13,298 nucleotides of DNA from Bacteroidota bacterium (GCA_947462425.1 CANHPI010000030.1:1-13298), one strand, 5' to 3'. Shown: positions 1 to 7,365, counted from the stretch's first letter. Numbers and translations: made by a program. Notes: generated from the letters alone by a model not told the origin.

Positions 1-863
1 AATTTTTGTTTAAAATATTCCATGCTCACGTATGTCCAAATATCACGACATAAATCTATCAGTATGGTATTGATTCTTTTTAACGCATCGCAGTAACCGG
101 CAATATTATCGTAATGCTCAATTTGCGTAGTAAACTGACTACGGCTTAAACCAAGCGTATTGTTTACAAATTCGTTCCCAAATTTAATCCAGTCGTTTTT
201 TGGATAAGCTACATAATGCGCATTAAAATTACCTGTAGCACCTCCAAATTTTGCAGAAAAAGGAATAGCATTTAATTGATTGATTTGAATTTGTAAGCGC
301 TCAACAAATACATAAATTTCTTTCCCTAAACGAGTTGGGGAAGCTGGCTGACCGTGAGTACGAGCCAATAAAGAAACATGCTTCCAATCTTTAGCCAAGC
401 TAATTAATTTATCAGTTACTTGTGTTAAGTTTGGTAATACAACATCTTTTGTAGCATGTTTAATCGACAATGGAATTGATGTATTATTTATATCCTGCGA
501 TGTTAAACCAAAATGCACAAACTCTAAATAATTTTCTAAACCTTGAGCTTTTAATTTTTCTTTTATGAAATACTCAACTGCCTTTACATCATGATTAGTT
601 GTTTTTTCTGTTTCCTTAATAACTTCAGCATCTGCAAACGAAAAGTTTTGGTAAACTGTTTTTAAACCAGCAATTTGACTTTCGTTTAATTGAGGTAACT
701 GAGGCAAGCCTTGTTGGGATAACAAGATAAAATAATCAATTTCAACTTGCACACGGTATCTAATTAATCCAAATTCCGAAAAGTAAGCTGCTAATTCGTT
801 GGTTACTCTTCGGTAACGACCGTCAACAGGAGAAATAGCAGTCAATGTATTTAATTCCATCAT
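1..863 (-). CDS. purB: Adenylosuccinate lyase, 5' part (cut by left window edge)
   Basis: Adenylosuccinate lyase is a cytosolic enzyme that acts twice in purine synthesis: it cleaves SAICAR to AICAR, and adenylosuccinate to AMP, releasing fumarate each time. About 287 codons are visible. The N-terminus reads LTAISPVDGRYR, the family opening. It is followed by TTNHDVKAVEYF, then FVHFGLTSQDINN, then LLARTHGQPASPT with the catalytic-region His, then GGATGNFNAHYVAYP. The visible part ends in DLCRDIWTYVSMEYFKQK, so the flexible signature loop (SSxMPxKxNP) lies beyond the edge. All of these line up with E. coli PurB as I remember it. Two adjacent ATG codons, at 863 and 860, are possible starts, and the second gives the usual MELN opening. 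The nearest gene upstream on this strand is hundreds of bases away across other genes, so purB is probably transcribed from its own promoter in the 864-1050 gap. Confidence 0.97.
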   Translation of the reverse strand, partial: MMELNTLTAISPVDGRYRRVTNELAAYFSEFGLIRYRVQVEIDYFILLSQQGLPQLPQLNESQIAGLKTVYQNFSFADAEVIKETEKTTNHDVKAVEYFIKEKLKAQGLENYLEFVHFGLTSQDINNTSIPLSIKHATKDVVLPNLTQVTDKLISLAKDWKHVSLLARTHGQPASPTRLGKEIYVFVERLQIQINQLNAIPFSAKFGGATGNFNAHYVAYPKNDWIKFGNEFVNNTLGLSRSQFTTQIEHYDNIAGYCDALKRINTILIDLCRDIWTYVSMEYFKQK

Positions 864-1021
864 TTTAAAAATAAAGGATAAATATAGGGAATTTTAGAGA
901 AAGACTTATCGGGTTTTAAAAATCTAATAAATCAGATTAAACTATTTGAAGAATAGACTTCTTTCATGCATATTAAGATATTGTTTTTTATCCTAAGTTA
1001 TCGGGAAGCGTTTATCCTTCT

Positions 1022-1043
1022 GAAAAACATGGCTATTTCATGT
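1022..1043 (-). terminator. Weak candidate terminator after the beta-barrel gene
   Basis: On the minus strand ACATG (1043-1039) can pair with CATGT (1031-1027) around a seven-base loop, followed by a short T run. It lies just past the stop codon of the 1051-2043 gene and would close the cassette. The stem is only five pairs and AT-rich, so this is weak. Confidence 0.3.
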
Positions 1044-1050
1044 GTTTAAA

Positions 1051-2043
1051 TTAACTCTTGTCTTTCCTACTAAAACTATAATTTATTCCTACACTAATTC
1101 TTCCTGCACTTTTCAGGTTGCCATCATTTATTTTTTCAGCTACAGTAAATTGCCAGGAAGTATTTACAGAAAATTTTTTATAATAAAAATCAATGCCTGG
1201 GCCTAATAACAAAGAATTTACTTCCGTATTATTTTGCAATGTTCTTTTTACACTTAAACCATTTGTAAATTCATAATTAGCTTGAACGGATGGGTAAAAT
1301 AAAACATTTTTATATTGTAGCTTATAAAAAACTGACACGAATTCGTTATGACTATTGCATAATTTTTCCTGAAAAATGTTTTTACCATTTGCTTTATAAT
1401 TAAAATTTAAATTGACGCCCATTTTTTTTGTCATACACACATAATTAATATAAGCAAAGCCATCGGTACTCCCTGTGCCAGCTTGCATTTCAAATGGCAA
1501 ACGATTACTATTACTATCATGTGCATAAAAATTTCCGGTTGGCAGTTTTATTCCTGCACCAATGATTAATTTATGTCTAATTCTTACATCAGCTTTAGGA
1601 ATTACCAAATGAAAGCCAGAATTTAAAGAAATATCTCCAAATCCTGTATTACTAATATAGTCGTTGTCTGATTTTGATTTATTATTTAATATCGGGATAA
1701 ATATATTTAGCTCTAATCTCTTTAAAATAAAATACTTTAGGCGCAGTTCAAATATCTTATAAGACTCAAAATCCCTACTTGAATGATTTCGATTTATGTT
1801 TTGTAATGAGTCAGATGCTTCGTCTCCACCATGCAACGTTCTATAAGCTGCCTTTGGAAAAAACTGACTATGGGTTTGATAACTTCTATAGCCATTAAAT
1901 ACTCTATATCTATGAAGAAAAGAAATACTGTTTTTATTGTCGTATGGTGTAATGCCCATATAACTTCCGCAAATATCACAAGCTACTGAGTTGAATGTAA
2001 ATAACAAACAACAAAGCATAATTAGGACTTTAAGTTTATTCAT
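1051..2043 (-). CDS. Outer-membrane beta-barrel-type protein with N-terminal CDIC motif
   Basis: A 330-residue exported protein, last gene of the cassette. Residues 1-21 form a signal peptide ending in SVA. The mature protein would then begin at Cys22 with C-D-I-C-G, a CxxC pair that could bind a metal or form a disulfide. The rest is a run of alternating polar and hydrophobic strands with aromatic ends, including TGFGDISLNSGFHL and GAGIKLPTGNFY, and a final strand ISVGINYSF. This resembles barrels annotated as 'transporter' or MetA-pathway-like. I recall similar CDICG barrels beside MbnP-family genes in other Bacteroidota. I infer an outer-membrane channel or sensor for the metal handled by the cassette; no substrate can be read from the sequence. 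An alternative is a lipoprotein acylated at Cys22, but Ser at -3 fits a lipobox poorly. The start is an ATG placed directly before the signal peptide. Confidence 0.8.
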   Translation of the reverse strand: MNKLKVLIMLCCLLFTFNSVACDICGSYMGITPYDNKNSISFLHRYRVFNGYRSYQTHSQFFPKAAYRTLHGGDEASDSLQNINRNHSSRDFESYKIFELRLKYFILKRLELNIFIPILNNKSKSDNDYISNTGFGDISLNSGFHLVIPKADVRIRHKLIIGAGIKLPTGNFYAHDSNSNRLPFEMQAGTGSTDGFAYINYVCMTKKMGVNLNFNYKANGKNIFQEKLCNSHNEFVSVFYKLQYKNVLFYPSVQANYEFTNGLSVKRTLQNNTEVNSLLLGPGIDFYYKKFSVNTSWQFTVAEKINDGNLKSAGRISVGINYSFSRKDKS

Positions 2044-2150
2044 CTATAATGGTTTGATTTTAAATGGAAAGTCATCGTAAGCCATGAAAAAATCTAACCA
2101 TCTGGGAAGATTGATTCATGACTAAACACGATGTATTCGAAAAATATAAT

Positions 2151-2948
2151 TTAGTTACTATGAATATGTTCTACTGTGAACATATTAGCGTAATTATCTG
2201 CAATTATTTTTGCAGAAGCTCCAGGCATGTGCACCGTATGCGTAGTCGAAAAATTAACAATAGTAGGCGATGTAAACCATTCATACAAATCGCTTTTCAT
2301 ATGAATTATTGGTGATGCCGAACTCGTAACCTCTGCTGTTGATGAACCAAAACTTGGCGACACAACTCTCATGGTTTTATTAACCCCACTAAAACCACCA
2401 ATATGGAATTTTAAATTTTTATTAGTAGCGCCCGATTGATTAGACGTGCCTTCCATTTTAGCCATAATATATCCACTGTTCCACATCCAATACATACCAT
2501 TAGCAACATCTAATGCGCCTGTTTGAGCCCCAGAGCCTGCTGCACTTTTTGTACTATCAACACCTATCATAAATTCAATAGCCTTGTAACTTCCATAAGG
2601 CACATTAGCTATGTTTACTGTTAAAGTAGCTTCATCTGAATGATCAATTAAATGATAACTATTAGGTTCAATAAAAACAGAATTATCTGATTTAGTAATT
2701 TTGATGTTACTAATATAATATTTAAATACTGTTACATTAAAGGTATCTGCTGCTTGATTTGTATAGGTAGATGTTGATAATACCAAAGCAGAATCACCAA
2801 CCATTGCTTCAAAATAGATTTTTAAATTCCCAGTTGTTGCTGCGGGTGAATTTGGTGTTGGTTCTGGTTCGGTTACTTTGTCTTTTTTACAGTTTGTAGA
2901 AGTCAATGCTATGATGACAACTACAAATAATATTACTATTTTTTTCAT
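2151..2948 (-). CDS. MbnP-family (MopE/CorA-related) copper-type lipoprotein
   Basis: A 265-residue exported protein that I recognise as MbnP family. Residues 1-19 form a signal peptide, and Cys20 followed by KKDK suggests a lipid anchor, although Asn at -1 is unusual for a lipobox. A Pro/Thr-rich spacer (25-38) leads into the domain. Family-typical elements are NLKIYFEAMVGD (41-52), FKYYISNIKI (75-84), PYGSYKAIEFMIGVDST (117-133), GMYWMWNSGYIMAKMEG (151-167) and FHIGG (181-185). In characterised relatives a Trp is oxidised to kynurenine by a partner di-heme enzyme and copper then binds with help from His. Here W154 and W156 are the obvious candidates, with H182, H216, H237, H240, H261 and H263 as possible ligands; which are used is inference. 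The putative modifying enzyme is encoded upstream at 4016-5047, which supports a functional pair. The protein probably sits in the periplasm or on a membrane. Confidence 0.88.
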   Translation of the reverse strand: MKKIVILFVVVIIALTSTNCKKDKVTEPEPTPNSPAATTGNLKIYFEAMVGDSALVLSTSTYTNQAADTFNVTVFKYYISNIKITKSDNSVFIEPNSYHLIDHSDEATLTVNIANVPYGSYKAIEFMIGVDSTKSAAGSGAQTGALDVANGMYWMWNSGYIMAKMEGTSNQSGATNKNLKFHIGGFSGVNKTMRVVSPSFGSSTAEVTSSASPIIHMKSDLYEWFTSPTIVNFSTTHTVHMPGASAKIIADNYANMFTVEHIHSN

Positions 2949-2953
2949 GTTAA

Positions 2954-3157
2954 TTAATATTTTAATTCGTTATTTAAAACTTTATGATCTAACCAATTTT
3001 TAAACTCGCAGAATAGCTTTATTAAAAATAGACCGGATTTTTCGAAAATCATTTTTTTATTATTGTTTTCGTGAGCCCTGATGTATTTTTTTATTAAACG
3101 GAACTCGTTTAATAAAATTAATATCAAGACAATAAAAACATACAATACAGTGTTCAT
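2954..3157 (-). CDS. Small single-span membrane ORF (67 aa), possible gene
   Basis: I do not recognise this product. An ATG-started reading frame of 67 codons fills most of the gap between the Cys-rich gene and the MbnP-like gene and ends only five bases before the latter's start codon. It begins with a hydrophobic segment, residues 3-16 (TVLYVFIVLILILL). This is followed by a basic, Lys-rich stretch (22-36) and a second moderately hydrophobic segment containing a single Cys. That layout suggests a small inner-membrane protein with one span. In its favour are the tight packing, the same strand and a sensible topology. Against it is the high AT content, which yields such frames by chance, and the lack of a family I know. 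No clear ribosome binding site is visible, though that is common in Bacteroidota. Confidence 0.42.
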   Translation of the reverse strand: MNTVLYVFIVLILILLNEFRLIKKYIRAHENNNKKMIFEKSGLFLIKLFCEFKNWLDHKVLNNELKY

Positions 3158-3228
3158 ATGAGTGTTTTTAATTTATAATTTACAAAGAGACAGTATTCAA
3201 TTGTTGAACATGTCAGAAAATTAAAAAA

Positions 3229-3609
3229 CTATAAACTTGGTGGATGAAAAATAGAAAAACTTATGTCATCAGGAAGATTTCCTGATTTTGATAGGATCAT
3301 CTTTTTGGCAGCAAGAGCTGGAGCAAACACAAAATTTATTAATCCAGTTCTTAATTCGGATTTCTCAGTTTTATCTTTAATGGGACTAGAGGAATCTGAC
3401 TCACGCTTTTCTTCTTTTTTTATTTCTTTTTCTAAATAACATTTAGCTTCACAACAACTTTTTGGTTTTTCTTTGTTTTCGCAAACGGTAGCCGCTAATT
3501 CTTTTTGATTGAATTTGAAACTTAAAAACAGTATAGATTTAGCCGCACACTGCCAACTAAAACTTAACAGTAATGCAAAAGAAAAAAATATTTTTAATCT
3601 GTTTTTCAA
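3229..3609 (-). CDS. Small Cys-rich exported protein (CENK...C...KC family), TTG start
   Basis: A 126-residue exported protein of unknown function. Residues 1-23 are a signal peptide (hydrophobic core FFSFALLLSFSW). The mature part carries Cys43, Cys52, Cys53 and Cys57 in the context VCENKEKPKSCCEAKCYLEK, then a highly charged segment (58-84), a hydrophobic patch, and a C-terminal IFHPPSL. I recall a recurrent Bacteroidota family with the same pattern CENKxKP, C, GKC, Lys-rich stretch and a terminal FHPP, often encoded beside TonB-dependent receptors or metal genes. Metal binding by the Cys cluster is inference. The only start consistent with the signal peptide is TTG at 3609: an in-frame stop lies nine bases upstream, and the next Met is far inside the protein. 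It lies 29 bases after the regulatory-like lipoprotein gene and is probably cotranscribed with it. Confidence 0.75.
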   Translation of the reverse strand: MKNRLKIFFSFALLLSFSWQCAAKSILFLSFKFNQKELAATVCENKEKPKSCCEAKCYLEKEIKKEEKRESDSSSPIKDKTEKSELRTGLINFVFAPALAAKKMILSKSGNLPDDISFSIFHPPSL

Positions 3610-3638
3610 AGATAAATTTTATTCAAAAATAACACTAA

Positions 3639-4010
3639 CTATTCTGTTACAGCAATACTCTTTACTAAATTTTCATTATTTCTGATTGAAATTGACAATC
3701 CCCCCTTAACATCATTAGGTAATGGTATATCTAAATCCTTACCAACTGCATATAAATAATACGTCCCTTTAAAAACCGAAACACTATAATTGCCATTATT
3801 GTCAGCAGTTACATGGCTATCATATAATGCTGAATTATCCCCTGGAAAGTCGATGGCATTATATTTAATATAAACAACCGCATTTGGTATTGGTTTGCTA
3901 TGATGCACAATTACACCTTTTATAGTAGCCCTGCCTCCTACTTGATTTTTTTTACAAGCATAAGCTCCTATTAATAATCCAAGCAAAAATATAATTTTAA
4001 ATCGATTCAT
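3639..4010 (-). CDS. Small lipoprotein with carboxypeptidase-regulatory-like (Ig-like) domain
   Basis: A 123-residue exported lipoprotein. The signal peptide runs to residue 18 and ends in a lipobox-like AYAC (Cys19), followed by KK as in many Bacteroidota lipoproteins. The rest resembles a single beta-sandwich of the carboxypeptidase-regulatory/Cna-B type: ATIKGVIVHHSKPIPNAVVYIKY (a 'G-x-V ... P-I-x-N-A-x-V' opening), then TADNNGNYSVSVFKGTYYLYAVG, the usual turn in which a Gly/Asn-rich loop precedes the 'Y-x-V-x-V-x-x-G-x-Y' strands. Such domains act as structural or binding modules rather than enzymes. The gene starts five bases after the stop of the di-heme peroxidase gene, so the two are almost certainly cotranscribed. 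A role as an accessory or scaffold for the MbnH/MbnP-like pair is inference. The ATG start is well placed. Confidence 0.8.
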   Translation of the reverse strand: MNRFKIIFLLGLLIGAYACKKNQVGGRATIKGVIVHHSKPIPNAVVYIKYNAIDFPGDNSALYDSHVTADNNGNYSVSVFKGTYYLYAVGKDLDIPLPNDVKGGLSISIRNNENLVKSIAVTE

Positions 4011-4015
4011 TGTAG

Positions 4016-5047
4016 TTAGTTAGTTTCTGAATACTTAGAGTCTGTTAAGAATTTAGTATCGGTTAATGTTTTTAAAAATGCTTTAATATTCGCTTTCTCC
4101 TGATCTGATAATGAAATTCCATTTGTTAATTGAGGGTCTAAAGTTGCGCTATAAAAAATCCCAGATGTATAATGATTGATACATTGATCTAATGTTGCAA
4201 ATCGTCCATCATGCATATACGGTCCTGATTTTTCGATATTACGAAGTGATGGTGTTTTGAATTTAAATTTATCGAGTGGATCTCCTGTAATACCTGCACG
4301 ACCGCTATCGTTATAATTCATATTAACGCTTAGGCCATTATTACGAAATTGGTAGTCAGTAAATAATGGTTCCTTGTGGCATGAAGCACATTTTTGTACA
4401 AATGAATTGTAACCAGCTTGTTCTTGGTCTGAAAATGTAGCTTTCCCTAATTTAACCATATCATATTTGCTGTTATATGAATAAATTGTACCAATAAATT
4501 GGGCCATAGCTTTAAATATACGTTGTGAATTTATAACATTATCACCAAAGGCATTTGTAAACAATTTTTTATATTTTTCACTAAACGACAATTTAGAAAC
4601 AATATTAGTCATCGTTTCATTCATTTCTACTGGATTAGTAATTGGGGCTGAAGGCATTACCTCAATATTATTGATGCCTCCATCATGCATAAAGGATGTG
4701 TTCCAATTTAAATTTTGAATTACTGGGGCATTTCTAGTGCCCAATAAGCCATATATTCCATGACTTACATCGTGGCCTGAATGAGAAAATGCCGCAAATT
4801 GCTGATGACATGAACCGCAAGAAATGGTGTTATCTAAAGATAATATAGGATCATAAAACAGAGTTCTTCCTAACATAAAACCATCGGCCGTTAATGGGTT
4901 ATTAGCATAATTATAAAAAGGGGTAGGCCAACCTGTTGGAATAATTTCTTTTACATCGTTGCCAGAAATAATAGGTTTTATTTCAGGATCAACTGAACAC
5001 GCCGTTAAAGTTATTAAGGAAGCAATTATTAAAAATACTTTTTTCAA
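4016..5047 (-). CDS. Di-heme cytochrome c peroxidase-type lipoprotein (MauG/MbnH-like), TTG start
   Basis: A 343-residue exported di-heme enzyme. The signal peptide ends in the lipobox LTAC (Cys17), so it is probably membrane-anchored and periplasm-facing. There are two c-type heme sites: C77-G-S-C80-H81 and C220-A-S-C223-H224. Family segments are LGRTLFYDPILS (59-70), GTRNAPVIQNLNW, FMHDGG (119-124), TPSLRNIEKSGPYMHDGRF (265-283) and the closing SDQEKANIKAFLKTL. This is the bacterial CCP/MauG superfamily. Because an MbnP-family gene lies in the same gene run, I infer an MbnH-type role, oxidising a Trp of that partner to kynurenine, rather than peroxide detoxification. The distal ligand of the second heme (Tyr277 or Met278) would help tell these apart. 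The start must be TTG at 5047: an in-frame stop lies one codon further out. It follows obg by 76 bases; I see no convincing promoter there. Confidence 0.9.
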   Translation of the reverse strand: MKKVFLIIASLITLTACSVDPEIKPIISGNDVKEIIPTGWPTPFYNYANNPLTADGFMLGRTLFYDPILSLDNTISCGSCHQQFAAFSHSGHDVSHGIYGLLGTRNAPVIQNLNWNTSFMHDGGINNIEVMPSAPITNPVEMNETMTNIVSKLSFSEKYKKLFTNAFGDNVINSQRIFKAMAQFIGTIYSYNSKYDMVKLGKATFSDQEQAGYNSFVQKCASCHKEPLFTDYQFRNNGLSVNMNYNDSGRAGITGDPLDKFKFKTPSLRNIEKSGPYMHDGRFATLDQCINHYTSGIFYSATLDPQLTNGISLSDQEKANIKAFLKTLTDTKFLTDSKYSETN

Positions 5048-5123
5048 AATTTATATTTATAATCAAAAATCAGTTCCAGTTTAATCATTTGTGTTTAAGC
5101 AAACATCGCAATTTCATATTCAA

Positions 5124-6128
5124 TTAATTCAACTGCTGCCACAACATATCTTTTAACTCCTGAACGTTATGTCCGGTTTGTGATGAAAAGAAAATATAAG
5201 GAATTTTGAATTTGCCTTTCATGCGTTTATTTAAATCTTTTTCTAATTCCATGATTAATTCTTCGTCAATGGTGTCGCACTTAGAAATAGCTAAAATTCT
5301 TTGCTTATCTAATAATTCAGGATTGTACTGTTTTAATTCGTTTAATAGTATTTTATACTCTTCGTATATATTATCACTTTGGCAACTAACCAAAAATAAT
5401 AAACTGGAGTTCCGTTCAATATGTCTTAAAAATCTAACCCCAAGACCTTTCCCTTCACTTGCGCCTTCAATAATTCCAGGAATATCTGCCATTACAAAAC
5501 TTTTATAATTTCTGTAAGGTACAATTCCTAAATTGGGTGTTAAAGTTGTAAAAGGATAATTAGCAATTTCGGGTTTAGCAGCCGAAACTACTGATAATAA
5601 TGTTGATTTTCCTGCATTTGGGAAACCAACTAAACCTACATCTGCTAATACTTTAAGTTCTAAAATTTTCCACTCTTCTTTCCCCTCTTCTCCTGGTTGA
5701 GAGTACCGGGGAGTTTGATTTGTAGGAGATTTAAAATGAGCATTTCCTCTTCCTCCCATTCCGCCTTTCATCAAAATAATCTCTTGACCATCCTCGGTAA
5801 TTTCACAAATAAATTCTCCTGTTTCTAAATCACGGGCAATGGTCCCCAATGGAACATCTAAAATTTCATCTTCACCTTCCTTCCCTGATTTATGGGAAGA
5901 ACCACCATCACCACCTGCAGTAGCAATAATATGTTTACGATACTTTAAATGAATAAGTGTCCAAAATTGCTTATTGCCGCGTAAAATAACATGTCCTCCA
6001 CGTCCTCCATCACCACCATCAGGTCCTCCAAAAGCAGTTAGCTTATCACGATGCAGATGCGTTGAGCCTTTACCACCTTTGCCACTTCGGCAACAAATTC
6101 TTACGTAATCAACAAAAATATTATCCAC
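5124..6128 (-). CDS. obg: Obg/CgtA ribosome-associated GTPase, GTG start
   Basis: A 334-residue Obg GTPase involved in late 50S ribosome assembly and in growth and stress control. The N-terminal Obg fold (about residues 1-158) shows its Gly-rich loops: [32 protein letters not shown] and [18 protein letters not shown]. The G domain follows with G1 GFPNAGKS (168-175), the switch region [12 protein letters not shown]3 DIPG (215-218), G4 SKCD (282-285, Ser replacing the usual Asn) and G5 SSQTG. The protein ends right after the G domain and lacks the C-terminal domain of some Obg proteins, which is common at this length. The start is GTG at 6128; an in-frame stop lies five codons upstream and the first residues MDNIFVDYV match the family opening. 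It lies 73 bases downstream of adk and probably belongs to an hpt-adk-obg transcript. Confidence 0.97.
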   Translation of the reverse strand: MDNIFVDYVRICCRSGKGGKGSTHLHRDKLTAFGGPDGGDGGRGGHVILRGNKQFWTLIHLKYRKHIIATAGGDGGSSHKSGKEGEDEILDVPLGTIARDLETGEFICEITEDGQEIILMKGGMGGRGNAHFKSPTNQTPRYSQPGEEGKEEWKILELKVLADVGLVGFPNAGKSTLLSVVSAAKPEIANYPFTTLTPNLGIVPYRNYKSFVMADIPGIIEGASEGKGLGVRFLRHIERNSSLLFLVSCQSDNIYEEYKILLNELKQYNPELLDKQRILAISKCDTIDEELIMELEKDLNKRMKGKFKIPYIFFSSQTGHNVQELKDMLWQQLN

Positions 6129-6201
6129 CCTTATTTTGATTTAAGATTCAAACTTATCTACAACTATTATAAACAAATTGTTTAGATTAAGTAAATCATT
6201 A

Positions 6202-7347
6202 TTATTTTTTCTTTTTAGCTGCTTTTTTTGGAGCAACTTTCTTTTTAGCAACTGCTTTTTTGGCGGCTATTTTTTTAACTACTTTTTTAGCAACTGCTTT
6301 TTTTGGAGCAACTTTTTTAACTGCTTTCTTAACTGTTTTTTTCGGAGCAATTTTCTTAGTCGCGCTTTTCTTTACTACCTTTTTAACTAATTTTTTTGGA
6401 GCAACTTTCTTAATGATTTTTTTTTCAACTGCTTTTTTAGAAACAATTTTTTTGACAGCTTTTTTTGGAGTCGCTTTCTTTACAACTTTTTTAGCTACCA
6501 CTTTTTTAACTATTTTTTTTGCAGGCGCAGTTTTTTTAATTATTTTTTTTGTAACCGCTTTCTTCAGTTCAACCTTCTTAGCCGAAACTTTTGGTTTTGG
6601 AGAAGATGGCTTTGTAGTAGGAATACCTTTTTTAGTTTCAGTTTTTCTTACTTCTTCAATATCTTGTTTTAATTCTTCAGAAATTTCTGTAGCTACTTCA
6701 AAGTCATTAATGGTTAAATCCAAATGTTCAATGTCATTTTCCAACATTGTTAATTCAATTTCTGCTTTAACAAAAACAATACGCTCAACCAATTCACTAA
6801 AAATGGAATCGATTGTACCTATTCCGTTTATAGAATGAAATTTGCCCTGTTCTGAATAGTATTTTTTTAGAGGTAATGTTTTATTGTTGTATTCGTTTAC
6901 GCGATTCCTAATTATTTCCTCATTTTGATCATCCGGTCTTCCTGAAGCTTTTCCACGAATCAATAAACGTTTTACTAATTCTTCATTATCTACCTCAAGC
7001 GCCAACATGGCACTAATTGCAGTTCCCTTCTTTTGTAACAAATCATCTAATGCAATTGCCTGAGTTTGGGTACGAGGAAACCCATCAAAAATAAATCCAT
7101 TAGCATGAGGAGTTGCGTCTAATTTTGATTCAATCATTCCAATAACAATGTCATCACTTACTAAATCTCCACGATCCATAATTTGCTTTGCTTCCATACC
7201 AAGAACTGTTCCTCTTGCAATTTCGCTACGCAAAATATCACCTGTAGATAAATGTACTAAGCCATATTTATCAATTAACTTTTCAGATTGAGTGCCCTTT
7301 CCGGCACCTGGAGGTCCAAATAAAACGAGATTTAACATGTTACTCAT
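6202..7347 (-). CDS. adk: Adenylate kinase with long histone H1-like Lys-rich C-terminal tail
   Basis: Adenylate kinase interconverts ATP + AMP and 2 ADP in the cytosol. Residues 1-195 form a complete short-lid kinase: P-loop GPPGAGKGT (11-19), LSTGDILRSEI (AMP site, 33-43), FDGFPRT (87-93), short lid RGKASGRPDD (131-140) with no zinc Cys, and RNRVNEYNNKT. The protein then continues far beyond the usual 190-215 residues. An acidic linker (203-232) leads to a tail (239-381) in which about 62 of 143 residues are Lys. The rest is mostly Ala, Val, Ile, Pro and Thr, with no Arg and no aromatic residue, in repeats of the form KKVVAKK and APKKAVKK. That composition is typical of histone H1-like DNA-binding tails. 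There is no stop or frameshift between the parts, so this is one protein. ATG at 7338 (MLNLVLFG) is an equally likely start. It lies 18 bases after hpt. Confidence 0.96.
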   Translation of the reverse strand: MSNMLNLVLFGPPGAGKGTQSEKLIDKYGLVHLSTGDILRSEIARGTVLGMEAKQIMDRGDLVSDDIVIGMIESKLDATPHANGFIFDGFPRTQTQAIALDDLLQKKGTAISAMLALEVDNEELVKRLLIRGKASGRPDDQNEEIIRNRVNEYNNKTLPLKKYYSEQGKFHSINGIGTIDSIFSELVERIVFVKAEIELTMLENDIEHLDLTINDFEVATEISEELKQDIEEVRKTETKKGIPTTKPSSPKPKVSAKKVELKKAVTKKIIKKTAPAKKIVKKVVAKKVVKKATPKKAVKKIVSKKAVEKKIIKKVAPKKLVKKVVKKSATKKIAPKKTVKKAVKKVAPKKAVAKKVVKKIAAKKAVAKKKVAPKKAAKKKK

Positions 7348-7365
7348 GATTTATATTTTTGCTAT

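Noticed and set aside
1794..1979. Minus-strand frame of 61 codons
   Set aside because: Overlaps the barrel gene in another frame of the same strand and has no features of its own.
2118..2315. Plus-strand frame of 65 codons
   Set aside because: Antisense to the well-supported MbnP-like gene, with no signal peptide, span or family pattern.
5048..5123. Promoter for the di-heme peroxidase gene
   Set aside because: The best minus-strand match is GATTTTTG near 5071-5064, one base off TAnnTTTG, with no -33 element at the right spacing and a leader of only about 11 bases; not enough to call.
5206..5508. Plus-strand frame of 100 codons
   Set aside because: Lies wholly antisense within the obg GTPase domain; the obg frame carries all G motifs.
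6171..6183. AAACAA-A-TTGTTT inverted repeat after adk as a terminator
   Set aside because: The perfect arms leave a one-base loop, the stem is all but GC-free and no T run follows, so it would not terminate; obg continues just downstream.
6178..6390. Plus-strand frame of 70 codons, Phe/Cys/Asn-rich
   Set aside because: Also an antisense shadow of the adk tail, with the low complexity expected from that repeat.
6202..6620. Tandem-looking nucleotide pattern as a CRISPR or satellite array
   Set aside because: The pattern comes from degenerate Lys-Lys-Ala/Val codons within an open frame; units vary in length and sequence and there are no spacers.
6260..6838. Plus-strand frame of 192 codons, rich in Phe, Thr, Leu and Ala
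   Set aside because: It is the antisense reading of the Lys-rich adk tail; Lys codons (AAA/AAG) read as Phe and Leu on the other strand, giving a false membrane-like protein.
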